Position numbers and translations under genes: made by a program. DNA of 12,255 nt from Actinomycetes bacterium. GTDB lineage: Bacteria; Actinomycetota; Acidimicrobiia; Acidimicrobiales; RAAP-2. Numbering within the stretch: position 1 is the first letter of the stretch; each line of letters opens with the position of its first letter. The notes beneath the pieces were generated by a model that saw only the letters and a program-made list of their open reading frames with translations, was not told where the DNA came from and did not search any database. This document shows positions 1 to 5,302 of the stretch, piece after piece. The DNA lies in the NCBI GenBank assembly GCA_021799915.1, contig JAJYZN010000008.1, positions 1 to 12,255 of the forward strand, in the 5' to 3' direction.

Positions 1-82
1 CCAGCTCGCCTCCGGCGTCGAACGGGGTGACCATGGCCGTCACCAGGGTGCCGAACCGTGGCGGCTGTTCACGTCGGGTCAT
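1..82 (-). CDS. dapA: DapA (4-hydroxy-tetrahydrodipicolinate synthase), N-terminal fragment cut by the window edge
   Basis: Reading the minus strand from an ATG at 82..80 gives 27 codons open to the window edge. They include FGTLVTAMVTPFDAGGEL, the hallmark first strand of dihydrodipicolinate synthases (family form FGTVLTAMVTPF...). DapA condenses pyruvate with aspartate semialdehyde in the first committed step of lysine and diaminopimelate synthesis. The catalytic lysine and the rest of the TIM barrel lie outside the window. The Shine-Dalgarno is weak. The gene follows the ferritin-like gene on the same strand after 54 bases, so it may be co-transcribed with it. DapB, the next enzyme of the pathway, is encoded about 4.4 kb upstream on the same strand. 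The identification rests on a short but very characteristic motif. Confidence 0.82.
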   Translation of the reverse strand, partial: MTRREQPPRFGTLVTAMVTPFDAGGEL

Positions 83-136
83 CGACACCGTACGCTACCA
101 GCCACGACCTTCGATCCGGTTGGCTGGAGGTTCAGG

Positions 137-1216
137 TCACGCCACCTGGCGCTCGACGGGAGATCCGTCGGCGAAGGCATCGGCGTCTTCGGTGGAGTCC
201 GAGAGGTGCTCGAAGGCAATGGCCCCCATCTCGGTGAACTTCCCACGCAGCCACCCGTCGGCGGCGTCCAGGAGACCCAGCTTCTTCAAGTTCGGGACGA
301 TCTTCGAGAAGAGCAGTATCTGGAAGTCGTCCCGCTCGGGTGCCTGCGAGACGATCTTCAAGACGTCGCCCGGAGGCACCTCCAGGCGCTCCCACATCTC
401 CTGCATGAGCATCCTGTCCTTCATCCGGATGGCGGCCTCGAACGCGAATTCCTGGCGCTCACGAAGCTCGGAAGCCGAAAGCTCCTGGTAAAGCTCCTGT
501 AGGCTCAGAACACCGAAGGCCACGTGGCGGGCCTCATCGGCCATCACGTAGCGCAGGAGCTGTTTGAGCAGCGGTTCGGTCGTCATCGCGTGGATGAATC
601 CGAACGCAGCCAGGGCCAGACCCTCCACCATGATCTGCATCCCGAGGTAGGTCATGTCCCATCGGGAGTCGGCCAGGATGTCGTCCATCACCTGGGTCGC
701 GGCGTAGTACTTGGCGTCGATCCACGGCACGGTCTCGACGATCTTGGCCGTGCACAGGAGTGCTCCCTGCTCCCCGTGCATGAACTGGGACAGAAGCCAG
801 TTCTGGTTCTCGATGCCGAAGCGGAGCCAGTCCTTTTCGTCCCACTTCTCGAGCACGGTCCCGGCAACGTCGGTGTCGGACCAGCGGAGCGCGTCGTTGT
901 TGGCCTCGGCGTTGGCCAACACCACCTTCTCCTGGTCCACTTCGGTGTCCCAGGGCAGATCGGTCTGACCGTTCCACTGGGCCTTCTTGGCCTTTTCGTA
1001 GAGCTTGTCGAGCTTGGCCCGAGCGCCCTTCTCGTAGTCCCACGTGAACTCGGCCGGGCACTGGTCGGTTACGAGGTGGCGACCGTCGGTCTCCTGGCGA
1101 CCCACCACTGCCAGGACGGCGGCGACGTCGTTGATGTCCTCGCGTCCGATGAGCTCGGCGTTGCTGCGCATTCCGTGGCTCGCGCCGTCCGTGTGGGCGG
1201 TCTCTACATCGGTCAT
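137..1216 (-). CDS. Ferritin-like diiron-family protein, apparently missing one metal-binding segment
   Basis: This is a 359-residue protein. The ATG at 1216 is chosen because AGGGGAGA lies just upstream and because the ATG overlaps the stop of the preceding TetR gene (ATGA). The longer open frame upstream is not needed. The fold looks like the ferritin/R2-type four-helix bundle of actinobacterial 'ferritin-like domain' proteins: helix 1 with HGEQGAL (E149), a helix around AKYYAATQVMD (168-178), a helix with MVEGLALAAF (E198), and a last helix with DEARH (227-231). From memory of the family, the VMD at 176-178 should continue as an EARH motif followed by about 30 residues. Here it jumps straight to DILADSRW, so half of the expected diiron ligands seem absent. 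The N-terminal 100 residues are charged and helical. Substrate and reaction are unknown. Such proteins may act as oxygenases or stress-related ferritin relatives, but activity here is doubtful. Confidence 0.75.
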   Translation of the reverse strand: MTDVETAHTDGASHGMRSNAELIGREDINDVAAVLAVVGRQETDGRHLVTDQCPAEFTWDYEKGARAKLDKLYEKAKKAQWNGQTDLPWDTEVDQEKVVLANAEANNDALRWSDTDVAGTVLEKWDEKDWLRFGIENQNWLLSQFMHGEQGALLCTAKIVETVPWIDAKYYAATQVMDDILADSRWDMTYLGMQIMVEGLALAAFGFIHAMTTEPLLKQLLRYVMADEARHVAFGVLSLQELYQELSASELRERQEFAFEAAIRMKDRMLMQEMWERLEVPPGDVLKIVSQAPERDDFQILLFSKIVPNLKKLGLLDAADGWLRGKFTEMGAIAFEHLSDSTEDADAFADGSPVERQVA

Positions 1217-2151
1217 CTGCTCTCCCCTTGTCGTACTGGTCTTGCCTTCGCTGACTGCTGAGGTTGTCGTGGATTTCGTGCCGGTCCGTCTGGTCCGCCG
1301 GTGGTTGTCGAACCGGAGTGGGACGGCGCCCGTGCCGCCCGCCTCTCGGCGGTGGCCACCTGGTGTGGGCCGGAGCCATTCGGACGGGGCCGCGGCGCAG
1401 CACGGAGCGAACGAGGTGAGACCACCCCTGGAGCAGCGTTCCGCAGCGCCTGGATACCCGGCATGACGAACGTGCGCACCAACCGTCGCGTATCGCTCGG
1501 TGACGTCAGGTCGGTCCCTGGAGTGGGGGCTGAGAGGTAGGAGACCACGATGCGCACAGCCCACTCGGCCGCCCGCGCCGCCTGATCGGGCTCCAGCCAA
1601 CGCCCGAAGAACGGTGCGGTGAACGCACTCGCCGCGAGCAGGAGCTGGTCCATCTCGGCGAACGCCAAATGCGGAAGGATGACCTCGGGCTCTTCGGCGA
1701 GCAGGTAGGCCAGAGCGGCATGGGACGAGAGCCGCCGAGCTGCCTCGACCATCCCGGCCACCAGCACGTCCTCGAGGTCGGCGGCTTCACCCATCACGAC
1801 GGCGAGTCCGGAGAAGAACCGTGCCACCTCGGTCTCGACCACGGCCTCGAGCACGGCGTCACGGCCCCCGGGGAACGCCCGGTAGACCGTCGCCCGGGAC
1901 AGCCCGGCGGTACGCGCCAGATCGTCGACGGTCGTCTTGCGGGTGCCCTGCTCGGCGATGCAGCGGAGCGCGGCGTCCACGACCCGCACGCGAGCAGACG
2001 TGCGGTCGTCGGTCCCCAGGTAGCGCACGACACCTGTGGGGGCGTGCGTGTCCGGCAATGTGCCGGGGTGTCCGGCACGCTGGGTCGGGACCAATCGCTC
2101 GGCTGGTCCTACGGGCTGGACTCGCCCAGCGGCCAGCACCCGAGAAGACAT
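1213..2151 (-). CDS. TetR/AcrR-family transcriptional regulator with extended N- and C-termini
   Basis: This is a 312-residue product if read from the ATG at 2151. A typical TetR core spans about residues 51-236. The DNA-binding helix-turn-helix lies around residues 73-92 (TTVDDLARTAGLSRATVYRAF region), followed by the FPGGR turn and a helical ligand/dimer domain. TetR proteins are usually about 200 residues. The extra parts are about 48 residues at the N-terminus and a 76-residue Pro/Arg/Ser-rich, probably disordered C-terminal tail. A GTG at 2028 would remove most of the N-terminal extension. I kept 2151 because a -35/-10 pair places the transcription start within a base or so of it, which suggests a leaderless message. 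The stop overlaps the ferritin-like start (ATGA), so the two are probably coupled. The core resembles the other TetR protein of the window. The ligand is unknown. It likely represses itself and perhaps the divergent methyltransferase gene. Confidence 0.8.
   Translation of the reverse strand: MSSRVLAAGRVQPVGPAERLVPTQRAGHPGTLPDTHAPTGVVRYLGTDDRTSARVRVVDAALRCIAEQGTRKTTVDDLARTAGLSRATVYRAFPGGRDAVLEAVVETEVARFFSGLAVVMGEAADLEDVLVAGMVEAARRLSSHAALAYLLAEEPEVILPHLAFAEMDQLLLAASAFTAPFFGRWLEPDQAARAAEWAVRIVVSYLSAPTPGTDLTSPSDTRRLVRTFVMPGIQALRNAAPGVVSPRSLRAAPRPRPNGSGPHQVATAERRAARAPSHSGSTTTGGPDGPARNPRQPQQSAKARPVRQGESR
2048..2077. repeat. Short repeat cluster: three CCGGCA/TGCCGG half-sites
   Basis: GTGTCCGGCA occurs at 2048-2057 and again at 2068-2077, exactly 20 bp apart. 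Between them is an inverted copy of the core, TGCCGG at 2061-2066, which forms a CCGGCA-3 nt-TGCCGG dyad with the first copy. Two-helical-turn spacing puts the direct repeats on one DNA face, as expected of an operator. The cluster lies inside the proposed N-terminal extension of the TetR gene and just upstream of the alternative GTG start at 2028. Function is not proven. Confidence 0.4.
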
Positions 2152-2158
2152 GGATGAA

Positions 2159-2188
2159 ACAGTACGGCGAATGATGTCTCATTGTCAA
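2159..2188 (-). promoter_or_regulatory. Probable promoter of the TetR-ferritin operon
   Basis: On the minus strand there is a perfect -35 box TTGACA (2188..2183), an 18-base spacer and a -10-like TACTGT (2164..2159). The predicted start is near 2152, directly at the ATG at 2151, so the message would be leaderless or nearly so. No ribosome binding site precedes that ATG, which fits. Confidence 0.5.
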
Positions 2189-2191
2189 TGA
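2179..2191. promoter_or_regulatory. Perfect 13-bp palindrome, candidate TetR operator
   Basis: TCATTG-T-CAATGA is a perfect dyad with a single central base. It lies between the divergent TetR and methyltransferase genes and overlaps the TetR -35 box. A weaker plus-strand promoter (TTGTCA at 2182-2187, TGGCAT at 2206-2211) overlaps it too. TetR repressors commonly bind such a dyad in their own divergent promoter region, so this is the best candidate site for autoregulation and for control of the plus-strand pair. Confidence 0.5.
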
Positions 2192-2220
2192 CGTCGGCGT
2201 GCGCCTGGCATCATGGAGCG

Positions 2221-3021
2221 ATGGCCGACGTCTACACCCATGGGCACCACGAGTCGGTCCTCCGCAGCCATACCTGGCGCACTGTGGCCAATTCCGCTGC
2301 CTACCTCGTTGAATCGCTCAAACCTGGGATGTCTCTCCTCGACGTCGGCTGCGGGCCAGGGACCGTGACCGCCGAACTGGCCGGCCGCACCGCGCCCGCC
2401 GCGGTGGTGGGTGTCGACACCGCCTTCGAGGTGCTCGACCGGGCCCGGGCGTCAGCCGACCGTCTGGGAGCCACGAACGTGGCCCTCATCTGCGCCAGCG
2501 TGTACCAACTTCCCGTGGCCACCCACAGCTTCGACGTCGTCCACGCACACCAGGTGCTCCAACACCTGTCTCGGCCGGTGGACGCTCTGGTGGAGATGCG
2601 CCGGGTACTTCGTTGCGGTGGCACGCTGGCTGTCCGCGACGCCGACTTCGGGTCGTTCGTCTGGGCGCCTTCAGACCCGATGCTCGACCGATGGTTGGAG
2701 TTGTACCTGGCCGTCACCGAACGCAACGGCGCCGACGCCTGTGCCGGCCGCCATCTCCGCGGCTGGGCTCGGGACGCCGGGTTCGGCACGGTGACGACCA
2801 CGACGTCCACGTGGACGTTTGTCGAGCCAGACCAGCGGAGGTGGTGGGGCGAGCTCTGGGCCGATCGCACGTTGTACAGCTCCTTCGGCGCCCAGGCCCG
2901 CCGCTACGGTCTGTGCGGCGATGCCGACCTGGTAGCCATCGCCGAAGCCTGGCGGCGGTGGGCCGCAGCGCCGACAGGCTTCTTCGCCCTCCTCCACGGC
3001 GAACTTCTGGCCATCCCCTGA
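2221..3021 (+). CDS. Class I SAM-dependent methyltransferase (UbiE/type 11-like)
   Basis: This is a 266-residue cytoplasmic enzyme that should transfer a methyl group from S-adenosylmethionine to an unidentified small molecule. The Rossmann SAM-binding motif I is LLDVGCGPGTVT (residues 39-50). The acidic residue that binds the SAM ribose is probably D66 in VVGVD. The motif IV region is SFDVVHAHQVLQHL (103-116), and the post-IV loop is LRCGGTLAVRDAD (130-142). The ATG at 2221 is preceded by GGAG only 2 bases away. An upstream TTG at 2182 would add 13 residues that look unconserved and run through the operator palindrome, so it is rejected. The gene is divergent from TetR and is followed after 25 bases by a transporter gene on the same strand. 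A TetR-controlled methyltransferase plus transporter suggests handling of a small, perhaps toxic or secondary, metabolite. That role is inference. Confidence 0.82.
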   Translation: MADVYTHGHHESVLRSHTWRTVANSAAYLVESLKPGMSLLDVGCGPGTVTAELAGRTAPAAVVGVDTAFEVLDRARASADRLGATNVALICASVYQLPVATHSFDVVHAHQVLQHLSRPVDALVEMRRVLRCGGTLAVRDADFGSFVWAPSDPMLDRWLELYLAVTERNGADACAGRHLRGWARDAGFGTVTTTTSTWTFVEPDQRRWWGELWADRTLYSSFGAQARRYGLCGDADLVAIAEAWRRWAAAPTGFFALLHGELLAIP

Positions 3022-3046
3022 GCTCGGTGACGAGCCGGAGCTCCCC

Positions 3047-3886
3047 ATGCTCGTCGTCGTCCTGGCCCTCCTGAGCGCCGCCTGTTACGGAGTCGCCGCG
3101 GTGCTCCAGCACCAAGCAACCGAGACCCAGCCGCCCGAGCTCTCGATGCGCCTGGGGCTCGTGGTCGAGCTGGTGCGCAATCCCCGGTGGCTGTTCGGCA
3201 ACGTCGTCGACGTCGCCGGCTTCGCCTTCCAGCTCCTGGCCCTACGAGCGGGCCCGTTAACCTTGGTGGAGCCGCTGCTCGTCACCAGCCTGCTCTTTGC
3301 CTTCCCGGTGTCAGCCTGGCTCGGGCACCGTCGGGTATCGAGCTCAGAGACGCTCTCGGCGGCCGTCGTGGCCGGCGGCCTCAGTCTGTTCCTATGGATT
3401 GCCCGCCCGGTGCCAGGACACGTCGAAGCATCGACCGTCGCTCTCGTCACCATGACGGTGGTGGTCGTTGGGGTCGCCGGGACGTTGGCCCTCATCGCCT
3501 GGAAGGTGGCGCGGAGCGTCTCAGGCCTGCTCCTGGCGGCAGCGGCAGGCTTCGCCTTCGGCTACATGGCGTCAGCGGCGTCAATGTCATGGCAGGAGAT
3601 CACTCACGGGGCCGTGTCGGCCTTGACCTCGTGGGCCCCCTACGGCCTCGTGGTGAGCGGGATCGCCGGCATACTGCTCACCCAGTCGGCGTTCCACTCT
3701 GGTCACCTCCGCCTCTCCCTCCCAATGATGACGGTCGTGCAGCCCGTCGTGGCCATCGTCATCGGCATCTTCGTGTTCGGGGAGCACATCGCCACCCGAG
3801 GCGCCTCCCCGGCCATCGAGATTCTCGGCCTGGCCGTCATGGTGGGTGGGGTGTTCGCACTGGCCCGACCCGAATTCCCCGAGTAG
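3047..3886 (+). CDS. DMT-superfamily (EamA-like) multi-helix membrane transporter
   Basis: This 279-residue protein is strongly hydrophobic throughout. I can place about nine to ten membrane helices, for example residues 1-20, 48-65, 74-92, 103-117, 128-150, 155-175, 190-212, 222-243 and 253-272. This pattern and the two-fold repeat fit the drug/metabolite transporter family. AGPLTLVEPLLVTS (first half) and LSLPMMTVVQPVVAIVIG (second half) are typical helix-4/helix-9 type segments of that family, with an FGEH end in the second half. GGAG lies 6 bases before the ATG. The gene is downstream of the methyltransferase in a likely two-gene unit and ends 6 bases from the convergent TetR gene. The substrate is unknown: export of a methylated or toxic small molecule is a guess, and related proteins have been annotated as ion or metabolite carriers. 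Confidence 0.8.
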   Translation: MLVVVLALLSAACYGVAAVLQHQATETQPPELSMRLGLVVELVRNPRWLFGNVVDVAGFAFQLLALRAGPLTLVEPLLVTSLLFAFPVSAWLGHRRVSSSETLSAAVVAGGLSLFLWIARPVPGHVEASTVALVTMTVVVVGVAGTLALIAWKVARSVSGLLLAAAAGFAFGYMASAASMSWQEITHGAVSALTSWAPYGLVVSGIAGILLTQSAFHSGHLRLSLPMMTVVQPVVAIVIGIFVFGEHIATRGASPAIEILGLAVMVGGVFALARPEFPE

Positions 3887-3892
3887 CCGGTG

Positions 3893-4486
3893 TCAGCTCG
3901 ATCCAGGTGGCACGATCCCCGCCAGCAGCTCGGCCCTGACCAGGCGCGCTACCTGGTCGGGATCCTCGAGGTCCCATCGCCCTGGTGATGCGATGTAGGA
4001 AAGGACCATTCGCGCCAGGAAGTCGGCTGCCAGCTCGACGTCGGTTCCCGGTGCCAGCTCGTGACGCATGAGATAGGGGACGAGGACCGCGGCAATAAGC
4101 TGCTGGGTGCCGGTGCTCTCCACCGTGAGGGTTGGGAGGAGCATGTCGGGCTCGGTCTGAAGGATCCGCTGGAGCACCTCGTGCTCGCGAATGGAGCGAT
4201 GGGCGAAGGCCAGCCCACGCTCCATCACCTCTTCGAGCGAATCACACGCCTGCACCTCCTGGTACAGGCGTCCGAAGAACCGGGCGTACTCCCACGCCAC
4301 GACGGCATTCACCAGTTCGGACCGGCCCCCGGGAAAATAACGGTAGATCGTGGCCCTCGAGAGACCGGCCTGGCGGGCGGCGTCTTCGACCGTCGTCTTC
4401 GACAGGCCCCAGCGGGCCACGCAGTCGTAGGTAGCCTGGAGGATGCGCTCGCGGACTTCGGCGGCGTGCTGATCGACGGGCGTCAC
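3893..4486 (-). CDS. TetR/AcrR-family transcriptional regulator coupled to dapB
   Basis: This is a 197-residue protein of normal TetR length. The start is a GTG at 4486 that overlaps the dapB stop (GTGA), with GGAG just upstream inside dapB. The longer open frame reaching further upstream is antisense noise over dapB. The helix-turn-helix is at residues 31-51 (TTVEDAARQAGLSRATIYRYF region), followed by FPGGR and an all-helical ligand domain. It resembles the TetR protein at 1213..2151 in the HTH, in the AVV..E.ARFF segment, and in the C-terminal VLSYIASP / RLVRAELLAGI segment, so the two are probably paralogues. The gene ends 6 bases from the convergent transporter gene. Ligand and targets are unknown. 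Candidates are the neighbouring methyltransferase-transporter pair or an unlinked operon. Being in the dapB transcript, it has no evident promoter of its own. Confidence 0.82.
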   Translation of the reverse strand: MTPVDQHAAEVRERILQATYDCVARWGLSKTTVEDAARQAGLSRATIYRYFPGGRSELVNAVVAWEYARFFGRLYQEVQACDSLEEVMERGLAFAHRSIREHEVLQRILQTEPDMLLPTLTVESTGTQQLIAAVLVPYLMRHELAPGTDVELAADFLARMVLSYIASPGRWDLEDPDQVARLVRAELLAGIVPPGSS

Positions 4487-5292
4487 AGCTCCAAGAATGG
4501 TTCGAGTCCCACGGTGAGGCCCGGTCGCTCGGGCACCTTGCGCACCGCCATCAGCACGCCGGGCATGAACGAGGTTCGATCGTAGGAGTCGTGCCGGATG
4601 GTGAGGCTCTGGCCCAGCGCCCCGAACAACACCTCTTCGTGTGCCACCAACCCCTTCAGCCTCACCGAATGGATTCGGATGCCATCTGACCCTTCGGCAC
4701 CCCGTGCGCCGGCCAGCACCTGCTGGGTCGTGGGGTCCGGCGTGAAGGGTCCCGCTCCCGATCGGCGCCGGGACTCGGCAATCCGTTGGGCGGTCTGTAG
4801 GGACGTTCCCGAAGGGGCGTCGCGCTTGTTCTCGTGGTGCAGCTCGACGATCTCCACCCCGTCCATGAACGGAGCTGCCATCTCGCAGAAACGCATCAAC
4901 AGCACCGCGCCGATGGCAAAGTTCGACGCCACCACCGCATTGGCTCGCACTCCATCGAAGTCCTGCTTGAGCGACGTCAGATCCTCTCCGACCAATCCCG
5001 TCGTGCCCACTACGGCGTGGATCCCGTGGGCCGCGCACCACGGCAAGGTCCGGCGGGCGGCGTCGGCCACCGTGAAGTCGACGATGACCTCCACTCGGGC
5101 CTCGAGAAGTGAATCGAGTGTGCTGGCCACCACCATCTCCGACGAACCACGAGCAACCAGGTCCCGTACACTCACCCCGGCGGCCTGCGGGTCGACGGCC
5201 GCCCCCAAGACCAGGTCACCAGCGGCGTCGACGGCACGGCACACCTCACGGCCCATCCGCCCCCCAGCACCGATCACCCCCACCCGAAGCAT
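4483..5292 (-). CDS. dapB: 4-hydroxy-tetrahydrodipicolinate reductase
   Basis: This is a 269-residue enzyme of the usual length. It reduces the DapA product with NAD(P)H in the lysine/diaminopimelate pathway and so supplies peptidoglycan precursors. The nucleotide-binding GVIGAGGRMG is at residues 5-14, a conserved VGTTG lies at 95-99, and the catalytic signature ELHHENKRDAPSGTS is at 150-164 with H152, H153 and K156. The ATG at 5292 gives the canonical start MLRVGVIG. An in-frame ATG at 5364 would add 24 unconserved residues and run back into the M16 gene. The start lies 10 bases after the M16 stop, with GGTAGGG upstream partly within that stop. The stop overlaps the following TetR start. 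dapA, the expected partner, is about 4.4 kb further along the same strand. Confidence 0.95.
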   Translation of the reverse strand: MLRVGVIGAGGRMGREVCRAVDAAGDLVLGAAVDPQAAGVSVRDLVARGSSEMVVASTLDSLLEARVEVIVDFTVADAARRTLPWCAAHGIHAVVGTTGLVGEDLTSLKQDFDGVRANAVVASNFAIGAVLLMRFCEMAAPFMDGVEIVELHHENKRDAPSGTSLQTAQRIAESRRRSGAGPFTPDPTTQQVLAGARGAEGSDGIRIHSVRLKGLVAHEEVLFGALGQSLTIRHDSYDRTSFMPGVLMAVRKVPERPGLTVGLEPFLEL

Positions 5293-5302
5293 CGACAGAA
5301 CC

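Noticed and set aside
524..1261. Long plus-strand open frame (245 codons) over the ferritin-like gene
   Set aside because: Antisense shadow in GC-rich DNA. No known motif, while the minus strand has clear family motifs.
4487..5041. N-terminal extension of the second TetR protein across dapB
   Set aside because: The extended frame is a shadow of dapB on the same strand. The GTG at 4486 gives a normal-length TetR protein.
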